Below are positions 11,134-23,243 of a stretch of 64,000 nt of DNA, one piece after another (position 1 is the stretch's first letter; every line of letters starts with the position of its first letter). Location: contig ML976757.1 of the NCBI GenBank assembly GCA_010015655.1, positions 124,001 to 188,000 on the forward strand, read 5' to 3'. A program made the translations under genes and the position numbers. The notes below the pieces were generated by a model. It ran no database searches and was not told the origin of the DNA. It worked only from the letters and a program-made list of their open reading frames with translations. Source of the DNA: Bimuria novae-zelandiae CBS 107.79. Its lineage: Eukaryota; Ascomycota; Dothideomycetes; Pleosporales; Didymosphaeriaceae.

Positions 11134-11700
11134 TCAGACACTTTCACCAGTCTTCCCTCCTCCCACGAATTTTTCCATCTCCACGAAATGCAAATCCTTG
11201 GACAGCCCCAGCTCTTCCAACCTCTCCACTGCGAACGGGGATTTGTCTCCCGTCCTCACGTAGCCTCTGCTCTCATACCACTCGATCAGCAAGCTCCTCG
11301 TACTGAGCGCGTTCAAGCCGATCTTCTCAACGCCCCATTTCTTCTGGACATACTCTTCCGCGTGCGCCAGGACACGGCGTCCAAGCCCTCCACGTTGGTA
11401 CCTCTGGTCCACAGCGAGATTGGCAAGGCGAGCGAGCTTGTCGCTGCGTTTAATGGCGGCCATGACGCCCACGAGGATATCTTCGCTGGTTGTGACCATG
11501 ATGCATGCAGCATTTGGATTGTTGATCGTGGAGAGCACCTCTTCAGAAGTCATGGTGAAGCTGCGATTGAGTGCGACGTCTGGTCCAATCCAGGAGGCGC
11601 CGTTGTCCTCCGCACGGAAGGCGGCTTGTACAAGGTGGGCGATTCGATTTGCGTCTTCGGGGACCGCAACCTGGAATTTGAGTTCAATGTTGCTTGTCAT
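11134..11700 (-). CDS. GNAT-family N-acetyltransferase, 188 aa
   Basis: An intact single-exon frame on minus, starting at an ATG in a favourable AATATGAC context. The GNAT fold is supported by the acetyl-CoA pyrophosphate-binding loop Q102-R-G-G-L-G107, preceded by a beta-4-like LANLAVD strand, and by the WYESRGY motif (141-147) typical of beta-5/alpha-4. Length and motif order fit the family; the acceptor substrate cannot be deduced. It lies in a GC-normal island of about 0.9 kb between a degenerate LTR element and RIP-mutated DNA, yet has no stop or frameshift, so it is either under selection or recently arrived. The open frame on the opposite strand across the same interval is a shadow. 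Confidence 0.75.
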   Translation of the reverse strand: MTSNIELKFQVAVPEDANRIAHLVQAAFRAEDNGASWIGPDVALNRSFTMTSEEVLSTINNPNAACIMVTTSEDILVGVMAAIKRSDKLARLANLAVDQRYQRGGLGRRVLAHAEEYVQKKWGVEKIGLNALSTRSLLIEWYESRGYVRTGDKSPFAVERLEELGLSKDLHFVEMEKFVGGGKTGESV

Positions 11701-11770
11701 ATTGATTTTGTGGTGTTGTGAGACAGGCGGTGGCAGTGGATTTCCCTGAGCCCAACTGCGCCCACGAGGC

Positions 11771-11778
11771 GCATATTT
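11771..11778 (-). promoter_or_regulatory. Possible TATA box of the GNAT gene
   Basis: TATAAATA reads on minus about 70-80 bp upstream of the start codon in otherwise GC-normal sequence. Position and motif fit, but TATA-like strings are common in this window. Confidence 0.35.
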
Positions 11779-11926
11779 ATACTCTGAACCAACTCCGCCC
11801 CAGCATCATTGATGGAGTGACAGGAACGGAATTGGCGTGCCGCTGTTATATGTACATACAGGGCGCTTTTATGGCGCAGGGCGCTATTGTTGACATGGCG
11901 CCGCAAGTCATGGGCACCTTCCCTTT

Positions 11927-12085
11927 TCCGACTACCGTGCCTTGGCAGACGATGAGCGTCGTCAGACGATGCGCACCCCACTAAAATCGCTTGGCTAGCA
12001 ACATGAGGCTGCTAAGCCACCTATAATTAATATTATTATAAGATTTTCTAGAGTTAAGGTCTCTTAGGTCTATAAATAATTATTA
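11927..12085 (+). repeat. Repeat shared with the Rieske island (copy 1)
   Basis: The segment from ACCGTGCCTTGGCAGACGAT through GCAACATGAGGCTGCTAAGC and the TTTTCTAGAGTTAAGG tract aligns with 24578-24760 over about 160-190 bp in direct orientation. Its first ~50 bp also align, inverted, with 23690-23745. The palindromic part reads GCTGCTAAGCCAC next to GCTAGCAAC. It lies upstream of the GNAT start and resembles the end of a DNA element. Confidence 0.65.
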
Positions 12086-12338
12086 TTAAATTAAATTATG
12101 GATATCTACTTAGTATTTAAATTATATAGCTACTACGCGTCTGTAGGGTAGGTACTATAAATAAGACTTTATTAATATCTATAGCCTTACGCTAAACCTA
12201 TTTAGTCTTAATAAACTTACTAAAAGTCTTTAAGGCCCTCTTATTATCTTTTTAAGATAATTTAATATAATTTTAGTGTTACTTTTATGTTTTATAGGCC
12301 TATTAATTAAGGCGTTATTTTATAGTTTTAATAGCCCT
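12086..12338. other. AT-rich spacer
   Basis: RIP-mutated sequence; nothing recognised. Confidence 0.5.
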
Positions 12339-12790
12339 TGTTATGAGGCTCTCACACCTTGTTCCGATCCGGGTTAGGGCGGTAAGGTATCGTGGTGCTT
12401 CACGGATTATTTAGTGGTATAAGTTGATGCGACACTTAGCGCGGCTAGATAATCTAATCTTATAATAAATAAGATAACTATTAGTCTATATAGGAGAACG
12501 TACTCGCACAGAAGATATATAAGTTAACTACGAGGAAGGAAATAACAATAGGAAAGTCGCCATACTATATACTAGCCTATTCCTTCTTCGTAGTCCCGCC
12601 AAGGCCCTATAGTCCCAGGGACTACGGTAGTCCTATAGGACTTCCCTTTATGCGGGACTTTGTTACGTAACTGCTAACTAAGCTGCCCCGCGCCCTGTTA
12701 GGTCCCGTTAACTCTGCTACTTTGTTAACAATTACTCTCTTGGCGTAATTGTCTGGCTTCTTCATCCTTGTGGGGTTCGTGGTCGTAACA
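12339..12790 (-). mobile_element. Solo LTR of family A (452 bp)
   Basis: Reverse orientation of the LTRs of element A: it begins TGTTATGAGGCTCTCACACC and ends TTCGTGGTCGTAACA. Length is identical to the A LTRs, and GCCCT target duplications lie on both sides (12334-12338, 12791-12795). Confidence 0.92.
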
Positions 12791-13261
12791 GCCCTTTACT
12801 TTACGCGCGTATTTTTAGTAGCTACTTAAGTAGTACGCCTCTCTTAAAGTAGTCTTATTTTAAGTTACTTACTTACTTTACGTAACTTTACTTGCTTACT
12901 TTTTTAAAGCTATAATTACTATACCTTAGTATCTTTTTAGTATTAAAAATTACGAACTTACTATATATTTTAGAGTAACTAAAAATTAACTTCTCTATTA
13001 TACTTATTAGCCTAATTAAGATATAAAGGCCTGCCTTGCTTTAAGCACTTCTTTTAAGTTACTAGAGCCTTTTATAGGTCCTTATTTTTATGCTTTAGGA
13101 GCAATTTTTATATAGAAATCAAGTATACTATTTAACTTAGCTTCGTAGCCTTTTTTAAACCCTCTATATTAATAATAGCCTTTAGAAACCTATTAATCTT
13201 TCTTTAACTTAAAGTACTAAGTACTAAAGTTAAACTTTTTTATAATTATCAATTAAAGGTA
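12791..13261. other. AT-rich RIP-mutated spacer
   Basis: No gene. It ends in the TA target dinucleotide (13260-13261) of the Fot1-like element. Confidence 0.5.
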
Positions 13262-15108
13262 ACGTGGTTCACCACCAAGCGGGCCAACCCCACCGAGCGG
13301 GCCACTTTTTAAAAGTCAGTCTATTGCGAAGCGCCTCCTACAACACCACTATAATTTACTATAATTCGCAGAACATAGAAATACTATTTAGACTTATCGC
13401 TATTAGATGCATCTATAATTTCTACTGCGTAGGTGCGAGCGTTGTGGCCAGCTTCGCCGCAACGTCCGCAGCGCCTCTGCCCACGCACCCTCTTTGCAGA
13501 CTCTTCACCCTCCTTTTGCCCACTACTATCCTTTTTAGCCATTAAATTAACTACCTCTTTTACTATAAGTGTCTTAGCTGCCTGAATATACTTCCTCTTT
13601 TAACTCTTTACCTCTATTACTATCTCTACTGCCTTACGAAGCTCTGCTATTTCCTGTTATATTAACACTGTTTCGTGCCCTATTAATGCAACACCTTTGT
13701 TAAGCTACTTAATAGCTCTAAGAAGCAGAGAAACTAGTGAATCTCTGTGCTTCTGTACACGCTCACGAACTAGCGTTAACTGAGCCTCTATCTCGCGGAG
13801 GTTGCTTGGTGTTTTTGATTCCTATAGGGTGTCCTCTACGTTAGGTGGAGTTGGCGTACGAAGAACCACATTAAGTCTTGATAACACCGCCTCTAGGTCG
13901 TGTAGGACTAATCCAGCGCCTCTAAAGCCTGCGCAGATGTTCGCCTTTGTTATTACTTTCTTAAAAGCTACTTTAAAGGCTAGTAGAAAGGCCTCCTTCT
14001 TAATCTGCTTAGTGCCGTACCGTGCTAAGCTACTGATCTCATTGCTGTACGCCCGCTTTAAAGGCGAAAAACAACCCACATCAAGTGGCTGCAAGAGGTG
14101 TGATGAGTGTAGAGGCATATAGAGAATAATAATCTTCTGTTCCTTATAGTATTTGTGGAATTCGTGTGAGTAGTGGCTCTCGTGGCCATCTATAATTAGC
14201 AGCCGGTGTGTACCCAAACTACGCGCCTTAGTATGGGTATTAAAGTGCCTTAGCTAGGCAAGGCTAAGCTTGTTTAACGTCTAGCTATTAGGACTGACTT
14301 TAATAACCCAGTCTCGGGGTAGATTGTGGAACTAGGACGTGATTAGGACCTTGCTAGGGAAGATGAGAAAGGGTGGCAGAGCCCAGCCTTTGGCGCTGAC
14401 ACCCTGGATATTAGTAACCTACCTACGATTGCTAGGTTAAATCTTCTTTGGGTTGCTTCGCTTCTCAGAGCCTGTAAAGACCATCTGACCCTGTATTACC
14501 CCTATTATAAAGCCTGTCTCGTCGAAGTTGTACGTGTCGTCATCAGCGATACCGTACTTAGCCTTAGTATTAGTAACTAGCTCGAACCAGGGCGTTATAA
14601 TACGTGGATCTTCGTTTAGGGCTCGCTGACGATTATATAGATAGCTCCTTTAAAGCTTAATTTCTGGCGTACGCGTCTTAAGCCTGTCTACCTAGTGCTT
14701 ACTAACAGGCTATCCACCGCGCTTAGCAAGTAGATTATTAGCTATATCTTAGACTATATCCCTTGTTGCACCTATTCCTCGCTAGTTAAGCTTAAGTATA
14801 CGTCAGACTAGAGCCTCCTCCTCTAGCTTGGTCAGCTTCTTTGAGTTGGGCTCGCGATCGCGTCGAGAGAGGGCTCCTTAGCGTCATCGTTATACTATTA
14901 TTTAAGGCACGCTAAAGGCTATAATAACGCGTCTTTTACTCTTATCGTAATTTTTAATTATAGCTTAAATAGCAAGCTATAGTGCGCTTTTAGTATAAGG
15001 TTGTTGCGCGTTATGTTGTGATGGCATTGTGGTATAAGCTGGAGGTGGGCTGCATTTAGCAAAGTTGGCCCGCTCGGTGGGGTTGGCCCGCTCGGTGGTG
15101 AACCACGT
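13262..15108 (-). mobile_element. Fot1/pogo-like DNA transposon, 1847 bp
   Basis: Terminal inverted repeats of about 46 bp (ACGTGGTTCACCACCAAGCG at the left; the right end is its complement with one or two mismatches) are flanked by TA on both sides. Each TIR carries the decamer GAGCGGGCCA twice, once as AAGCGGGCCA at the left. Size and TA target fit the Fot1 group of the Tc1/mariner superfamily. RIP is mild in the TIRs and middle. Confidence 0.92.
13801..14900 (-). pseudogene. Fot1/pogo (DDE_1) transposase, broken
   Basis: The longest clean stretch is 13822-14217 (131 codons) with LIIDGHESH (second catalytic Asp) and LQPLDVGCFSPLK (third Asp). Upstream in the same strand NFDETGF (first Asp) and REPNSKKLTKLEEE (helix-turn-helix part) can be read. 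The frame is interrupted by TAG/TAA codons, mostly RIP-type changes of Gln or Trp codons. A downstream coiled, Lys-rich tail continues toward 13500. Not functional as it stands. Confidence 0.85.
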
Positions 15109-15873
15109 TATAGTCTAAGTAAATTATTTAAGAATAATTATTAGATCTAGTAAAAGAAATACCTATAGCTTTAAAGGCCTAAAGAATTAATAGCTACCTT
15201 ATAGTATTAACCTAGACCTTCTAGAATAGGCTAAAGAAGTCTCTTTTAGCAATAGAGACTAGCCTCTAGCTAATTTATAAGAAGGCTAATAGCTTATTTA
15301 AAAATGCTATTAATAGAGGCTTAGACATATAGATATTAAGAGGCTATAATATATAGATTAAATAAGGTAAATAGATAGCTAAAAGGGTCCTATTATAAAT
15401 ATAATAGTTAATAAAATTTATAGTAATATAAGATTAATAGCTGTTAAGAATTAATAGTTAATATAATTATGTAGCTTCTAACTTTATAAGGCAATTAAAC
15501 ACCTATTAAAGCTATATAAAGCCTATCTAATTATTTATCTAGCTAAATTCTAATACTATAATAAAGGTCTAATAGTATTAAGGATTAAGGTTCTCTAACT
15601 AAACTAAATTGTATATTCGTAGAGGTAGCCTAATAGATTAGAGCTGGATCTAGGGCAGATTCGTTAGCGTATATACAGGCGATAATTAATATCTATTCAC
15701 AGCTACTATTCTAGATCACTTGCCTTATAGCCTTACTCTTATATAGACGCCTATCAAAGATCCTCTTTAAGCGGGAGGTAATGCCAAGCAGGAAGCCGTT
15801 TTCGTGTATATTATAAATATACTAGGGCGTAATCTAATATTACTCTATTTTCTATTGTAGAAGGTTAAAATAG
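15109..15873. other. AT-rich repeat DNA interrupted by element C
   Basis: RIP-mutated. A less mutated 200 bp near 15600-15830 suggests an older element but was not identified. The sequence resumes at 23244 after element C. Confidence 0.4.
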
Positions 15874-16202
15874 TATTACAAGGGTTCTACGTACCTAAGC
15901 CTGGTCTAGGTTAGGGGAGGATAGGTCAAGGGGAAAGTGCCTTACAGATATTTAGTAGTTAAAAGCTAGAGATAGCTACGAGGTATAAAGAATAATTTAA
16001 TTTTATAATAAACTATGGAATAACTGACTAGGAAATTTACTAATCTATTATAAAAAATATACTCGTAGTATGTTAAGTTAACTATAGGGGGTAGAAGAAG
16101 TATAGAGAAATTATTAGACTATATACTATCTATTCTAGTTCTTACTATTATTTAAATCCTTATTATAGTCCTGCTAAGATCCCTTTCCTAGAGGTAGTCT
16201 CT

Positions 16203-16376
16203 TGTCAGATAGAATAAGCTGCGGTGAGGTCAGATCTGTACAATCGAGCAGGGACCACTTGGCTTGGCACACTAGCAAAATATCCGAAACTAACTGAACA
16301 CAGTGGAGAATACAACAAAAAAAAACAATAAATACTATCAAGTTGCATCAACATCTACTTATCATACCATCTGACA
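16203..16376. mobile_element. 174-bp insertion in the 3' LTR of element C, probable short solo LTR
   Basis: It is absent from the partner LTR at 22721-23238, which gives the empty site. It starts TGTCAGAT, ends ATCTGACA and is flanked by TCTCT on both sides (16198-16202, 16377-16381). TG...CA ends with a 5-bp duplication fit a very short LTR; a MITE with 8-bp TIRs is the alternative. Its base composition is normal, so it arrived after the host LTR was mutated or has escaped RIP. Confidence 0.8.
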
Positions 16377-16744
16377 TCTCTAGGACTTACTATAGTCCTG
16401 TTTCTTATGCGGGACTTCTTACTTATACAGAACTTTATTACGTGCTTGCTAACCTAAGCTACCCTACGCTACTGTGTGTTTCCTTAGCGTAGTTATTTTA
16501 CTAATAATAACCTTTTTAGCGTAATTATTTAGTTTTATTATTTTTATAGGGTTCGTGATTATAACACTATCCCCCCTTTTAAGGCTATTATCCTAATACC
16601 TTATTTTATTATATTACTATATTATTAGTATATAGGTTTTAATTTTTATAAAGGTGCGTGTCCCTACTTTTTAAGGTAAGTTATAACTTCCTTTAGATTT
16701 TCCTTTCCTTACTAACTATGCTAAAAGCTCTTTAATTATCTATC

Positions 16745-17225
16745 GCCATCCGTCGCGTTCGTGTAGATAAGGTAGAATCTTAGGGCCTTAAAATAAAGTC
16801 TAGTTACGAGCGTTATTAGAAGATAAAGCTACGTTACTTTATAGATACTACTTTAAGGAGTGTGCTAGTTATATTTCTATTTATACTCTATATAGTTTAT
16901 AGGTTTTTAAAAAAGATTAAGAGCGTATTTAGAAAGCGAAGCGAGATAAGCGTCTAAAGTTATTTATAACTAAGGAATATTAAGTGCTAGCTACTAAGAA
17001 GTCTACTTACTTAGTGTCTATAACTACTTATCTTTATTATAAACTTGCTAAGGTTAAAGAGAAAGTGTATAGTTACGCTTAGCACGAACTCTATGTTGCT
17101 AATACAATAGAGCCTCTGGAAAAGCAGAGAAAGAAGAAGGACCTAAAGGGTATAGTTACTATTAATACTCGCGAACCGTCGCAACTCGCACTACTAGGGG
17201 CTAACTTAAGCTAGTTATAAGCTAA
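16745..17225 (+). pseudogene. Antisense ORF of gypsy C with zinc-cluster-like spacing, broken
   Basis: It lies between the 3' LTR and the end of pol, on the strand opposite to gag-pol. At 16805-16893 codons give Tyr-x2-Tyr-x6-Tyr, then, after 23 nt (one short of eight codons), Cys-x2-Tyr-x6-Tyr. TAC/TAT can come from TGC/TGT by RIP. Downstream, FKKD and then KRDKRLKLF, KSTYLVS and AKVKEKVYSYA suggest a basic coiled coil. The same order occurs in element A (32000-32420). The restored-Cys reading is inference; the spacing is seen. Confidence 0.6.
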
Positions 17226-17239
17226 ATTGTCTTTATTTA

Positions 17240-20200
17240 ATCCTTTTTTATTCTTTAATTTCTCTTTATTCCTAGACTTACTATATAGCTACGGCGGAAC
17301 TAGTCTTCCCTTATCTTAAAATAGAAGTCCCTTTATACCTCTTTATAGTTTATAAAGTTTTTTTTAATTTCTAGGTGTTATATTATTTAGGCTATTTCTT
17401 ATATTTTACTAAATATCTTTATTAACCCTAGATTATTCTTAAGTCCTTAAACTTTTTAACCTCGTACTTATTATTTTCTAAGTCTAACTAGGTTTTAACT
17501 AGAGCATTTAACAGTGCTAGTTTTAAAAGTAATTTATAAAATATAGGATATATCATCGTGCCTAGTAGTAAAAGTAATCTTATTATAACTAGTCCCTTAG
17601 TTTCTTATACCTTAAAAAGACCTACTTAAAGGTAATCTAGTTTTCTACTAGGTTATTTTATCTTTAGATTTTTTTATAATAGAAAAACTTTATCCACCCT
17701 TTTAAGGATTAGTCTCTTAATCCTTCACTTATTCGCGTTTCTAAATACTATAAAAGCTTTTTAAGTAATTTATTTTTTAAGACTTTATAAAGTTCCTTTA
17801 TCTTCTAAGCCCTATCCTAGGCTTTTATAAAGATGCTTTCTATATCTCGCGAATCTTAATAGGTAACTAGCTTATATCTATAGTTAGCGTAGTATAGGGA
17901 GTACCGCGTTGTTCTTAATCTTATGCTATTATATGCTAGCTAGGCTATTAGTAGTAACTCTACCTAATTATCCTGCTATTTATTAATATAGAATTATAGG
18001 TACTACTTTAGGGTCTAATTCGTACGTTCTATTTATCTATTAGTCTAAGAATAAAAACTTGTTAAGAGCTTCCTATTAATACCTAGGGTAGCTATATATA
18101 TATCTTAGTATTTTAACGTAAAAAGCTTATCTCTATTAGTAATAACTTCTTTTAGTAGTCTATATTCTGTAAATACTATATTATCTACTTTATAGGCTAA
18201 TTCCTTTGCCGTTATAAATTCTTTTATAAGCCTAAACTTAGCTATCTTGATTAAGCGATCTACTATTACTATAATAGTGTTACACATTTATTTTATTCTT
18301 GGCTATAGCACTCTTAGGAGTTTTACTATAAAGTCTATTATTATACTTTACTATAGTTATTTAGCTACTTATAGTAGTTATAATAGTCTATAAGACTAAT
18401 ATCTCTTTAGCTTATTTTTATAGCATGCTAAATATTTACTTATAACCTTAGTTACCGCCTACTTTAGTTTAAGGATAGTATATTTATTCGCGATTTAACG
18501 CGTTATTTCTTTAATACCTAGGTATTTCTATTCTTTAGGTTTATATAGTCTTTAGATTAGGGTTTCTTTATACTCTAGTCTTATAATAAGTTTATTTCTA
18601 TAATCTTATCGTGTTTTGTTAATTCTGTTCCAGAGCAGGTTATATTCCTCTTGTTATTTCGTAGTAAGTTAACTATAGTCCTAGAAGTGGTATACCTCTA
18701 GCCTAGTGTAATATAGACTAGCAGCGCGGACCTTAATTATTAATATATTATACTTAATAGTTTTATCTTCTATTGCCCGTAATACTATATTATATAGTTC
18801 TAGTTTGTCCTTAGTAAAGTTTAACCTTTTACTTAAGGCGTCCGCTACGCTATTAAGCGTTCCTGGTTAATAATATACTCTAAAGTTAAGATTTACTAGG
18901 GATTTAGCCTATTATACCTATCTTTAGTTAGGTTTCTTAGTTATTATAAAGCTAGTAAGGTTTTAGTTTTATTTACACCTCTATTTTAAATCGTGCTTTA
19001 GTAAGTTAAGCTTCTTATTATTTAAAGGCGTCTACTATCCTAAGTAGTTCCTTATTATAAACGTTATAATTAAGTTCTGCTCTTAAGAACATTTTTAAAT
19101 AAAAGAACACTAGTCTCTATTTTTTATTTTTATATTATTATAAAGGTATTACTCCTAGTGCGTAATCTAATGCGTCCGTTTCTATCTTTATAGGTTTTCT
19201 TAAATTATGCATTTATAATAGTAGTACTTATAAGAAAAGTATTTTTAACTTTTTAAAAGCTTCTTTAGCTTCTTTTATAAAGCCTATTTACTTATTTTTT
19301 TAAGTTCTGTTATTAGTGCTATAGTCTTAGAGTAGTTCTTAATAAATTTCTAGTAGAAGTTAGTAAATCCTAGGAAGGACTAAACGTCTTTTACTAATTT
19401 AGGTTTTAGCTATTCCTATATAGTAATAATCCTCTTAGGGTCTATGGCTACACCTTCCCGTAAGGTAATAAATCCTAGGTACTTTATTTCTGTAATGGTG
19501 AATTCGTATTTTTTTAGATAAAAGAGTAATTAATACTCTTTTATTTTTATAAGTACTTTCTTTATATGTTCCTTGTGCTCCTTAAGCATTCTAGTAAAAT
19601 AAATAAGTACGTTATTAAGGTAGACTATGTAGAATACATTTAGGTATTTATATAGTACCTTATTAATTAATGTCTAATACGTTGCAGGCGTGTTTATTAG
19701 TCTAAAGGGTATTACTTAGTACTTATATAGGCTATATTAGGTCTTAAACGCAGTTTGCTATTCGTGTCCTTTTACTATTTATATGTAGTAGTATCTATTA
19801 CGTATATTAAATTTTATAAACTATTTAGCTCCCTAGAGTCTATCTATTAGCTCCGTAATTAAGGGTAGTAGGTACTAATTCTTAATTATAGCTTTATTTA
19901 GCTATCTATAATCTATATAAAGTTGTAGCTTGCCATTCCTCTTAGGTACCTAAAGTATAGGTAAAGCTGCTAGGCTTTAACTTTCTTAAATATACTGTTT
20001 CGCTAGGTTCTTCCTTAAGTAATCCTATACTTCCTTTTCCTAGTTTATAGATATTAGTTGTAGTTATTCTAAGCGTAGCTTTATATCTTTTACTAAGGGT
20101 ATCTTATAATTTTATTTTTAGTATTCTAGTAGTTCTTCTCCTTTAATTTCTTTAAAGAGTTCTATATATTCTTAATATTTTAGTAGAATTTTAGTAGCTT

Positions 20201-22700
20201 TTACCTCTTCTCTTAGGTCTAAGTATTATACTTATATTAGCCTTAAATAGCCTAGATTTTCTTTTATAACTTTTATAATTTTAGCGGCTAAAAGTTATAT
20301 AGCTCGCCCTTTAACCCGCCTTACTAGGGTATCTAGGGTTAATAGTTATATTTTTTTATAATTTACGTACTTTAGTAACTTTTAGCGTAGGTTTTTAGCT
20401 AAGTAGTATCTTCTTTTACTAGTTAATAACAAGGTTATGTTTTAGAATTTATTTAGGCTAATAGGTAATAGCTTTGTTTTATGGTGTAACTAGCCTTTGC
20501 TATATCCTTAAGATATTATCCTATTTACTATTTTCACTTTTACTAGTGTTTCCTTATTCTAGTATGGCAGGTTGTATTTTTTTAATATTTTTAGAAATAT
20601 TAGATATTTAGTTGCTCTAGGGTCTATTAGCGCTATTACTTAGTAACTACTAATAGTAACTTTTTTAGTTAGTTATAAGTTACTTATGCCTATTTTTGCC
20701 TTTTTTGCCCTTATAGTCGCGTCTTTACTAGTAAGGTCTTTTGCCTAGTGGCGCTCTAGTTTTCTAACTCGTTATTAGCTTACTTAGTCGCGTCCTAAAA
20801 AGCTTTTACCTCTTTATTTTAGGTTTGCGTAGCTTCTTTTATTTTTAGGTTAGTTTTAGTTGTCTTCTATTACTTTTAGTAAAGCAATTTATAGGCACTT
20901 TTAGTATTTTTAATTTTCTAGACCTTTTCTTCTTCTTAAGGTTCTCCGTGTCTTTTATATCCAGTAACTAGATATTACTAGGATTTTAGATATCTGTGTA
21001 ATAGTGTTAGTTTTAATACTACTATTTATTCTTTTTAATATAGGTGTGCTAGGCAATCCTTATTATAGTCTAATTATTTAATCTATTATAAGTGCTTAGG
21101 GCTTATGTCCTCTATCTATTAGTTTCCTGTAATTATTACTAATCCTGCGTTTATACCTTTAGGGTACTAGCCTATAGCTTCTTTGTGTGCTTTATGCATT
21201 TAGTATTTATTATTAAAGCACTTTTACTATTCTAATTCTTTATAGTATTATAACTATTTATTAGGAAAATGTTTCTAGCAAGTTATTATTAGTTTATAAT
21301 TATTAACAAACTTATAGTTAGGTTCTTTTAGTAATATTATTACTAGTTCCCTCCTTATCTCGTGCAGTTAACAATTCTCTTTATTATAAAAGAATTAGGC
21401 TACCTACTTATATTATTTCTTAATTTCTATTTACTATCCTGGTATTAGCATATTCCCTTAGTACTTAGTAGTAATTTTATAGGTTAAAGTAGCTTTTAGT
21501 CCCTTAAGCTTGATTTTTTGCGTATAGTCCTTAGGTATATGTATCTTATTATTACACACCTAGTAGTTTTCTTTTGCTATTTAGAGTTAGACCTTATACT
21601 CCTGTACTATCCTCTATTTTGTTTCTTTTAGTGCCTCTAGAACTTTAAGTTTTATATTAGAAACGTTACCTTTACTTATTTTTAGTGGCATAGGTGTTAG
21701 TGCCTATAGTATAGCTATTACTACTTAAATAATTTGCACTTTTTTACTTTATTTATTATTATTCTTTAAGTAATCCCTTTAAAAGTAATTTTATTCTCTA
21801 TATCCTAAGCCTGCTTTTTCCTTTAAGCGTTATTTCTATTCTTAGTTAGATAGTCTATTCTTGCAGTTCTTTTACTACTTTTTTTAGTTACTATTCTTAA
21901 GCTTTATTAGCTATTATAATATCTTTATTGTGGTCCTTTTATAATTTCTAGCTCCTTTTTATATTAAGTTATATGTAGTTGCCTTCTCGTTTTTCTAATT
22001 ATTATTTATATAGCTAGTTTTACGAGTTTCTCTAGGTTAGCTACCTTATTATAATAAGTAAGCTTATTCTTAACGCTTTCCTTTAGTATATTATAGTATG
22101 CTACCTAAAGTAAGACGTTGTCTTAATTAATCTTAGCTTAGAGGCGTCTAAACTTAGCTATATACATACTAGCTAATCTTATTTATTTAAGCCTTTATAT
22201 CTTACGTTTAGCTTATTATTCCTCGTTAACTTCTTTAAATATAATTTAGATTTATTCCTTAAAATATGCCTAGTCCTTAAACACCTTCTTAGTTTTATTA
22301 CTATATTCTAAGATATTATCTTCATTCTCTAGGTAATCCTTTATAAGGGGTTATAACTATTTAGCTGTCTTGCCATTTATATATATACTTACTACCAGGA
22401 TTTTAGCCTGCTTAGTTCCAAAGACATCTTTGTTATATTAGTAGTATAGTTCTATATTTATAAGAAAAGTGTTAAGTCTTTCTCTTTTACCTTTATAAAT
22501 TTTAAGAACCTTAAAGGATATCCTTCCTGTAGTTATAGTAGCTAAAACGTAAGTTATTAGCTTAGCTAACTACTTCTTAAGCTACTATATTTTATTAGCT
22601 TAGTTAGCTAATACTATTATAGTATTTATAGTTAGTCTAGAAGCCGCACTTCCTATTAGGATCCTTACTATAGTATCTACATAGCTATTTTTATTGTTTT
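17240..22700 (-). pseudogene. gag-pol of gypsy C, RIP-degraded
   Basis: Many stops. An integrase core fragment reads cleanly at 18105-18287 (TIIVIVDRLIKIAKF ... ITNRDKLF, the usual DRLTK and SDRG region). The RT catalytic box lies at 19611-19622 and reads YLNN instead of YLDD, both Asp codons showing GA to AA changes. Order on minus (gag near 21-22.6 kb, RT near 19.5, integrase near 18) is Ty3/gypsy type. Confidence 0.8.
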
Positions 22701-23243
22701 GAACCTTTAGGTAGTTAAAGTGTTATAAGGGTTCTACGTACCTAAGCCTAGTCTAGGTTAGGAGAGGATAGGTTAAGGGGGAAGTGCCTTACAGATATTT
22801 AGTAATTAAAAGCTAGAGATAGCCACGAGGTAGTTATAAAAAATAATTTAATTCTATAATAAACTATAGAATAACTAACTAGGAGATTTACTAATTTATT
22901 ATAAGAAATATACTCGTAGTATATTAAGTTAATTATAAGGGGTAGGAGAAGTATAAAGAAATTATTAGACTATATACTATTTATCTTAGTTCTTACTATT
23001 ATCTAAATTCTTATTATAGTCCTGCTAAGATTCCTTTCCTGGAGATAGTCCCTAGGACTTACTATAGTTCTGTCTTAAACGCGGAACTTCTTGCTTATAC
23101 GGGACTTCGTCACATGCTTGCTGACCTAAGCTGCCCCGCGCTACTGTGTGTTTCCCTAGCGCGGTTATTCCGTCAACAATAACTCTCTTGGCGTAATTAT
23201 CTGGTTTTATTGTTCCTGTGGAGTTCGTGATCGTAACAAATAG

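Larger units (their letters stand above)
15874..23238 (-). mobile_element. Ty3/gypsy LTR retrotransposon C, full length, RIP-killed
   Basis: LTRs at 15874-16566 (3' LTR; contains a 174-bp insert) and 22721-23238 (5' LTR) share TACAAGGGTTCTACGTACCT and the terminal GTGATCGTAACA. AATAG occurs on both sides (15869-15873, 23239-23243). Read on minus, a purine tract (AAAAGGGGGGATAG) directly precedes the 3' LTR, so coding is on minus. The LTR ends and purine tract resemble those of element A, so the two families are related. Confidence 0.9.

Noticed and set aside
11119..11721. 200-codon open frame on + opposite the GNAT gene
   Set aside because: It is the shadow of the minus-strand gene; no domain motifs, while the minus frame has the acetyl-CoA loop.
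15604..15830. Possible rRNA or tRNA fragment in a less mutated patch
   Set aside because: No cloverleaf or recognisable rRNA core could be read.
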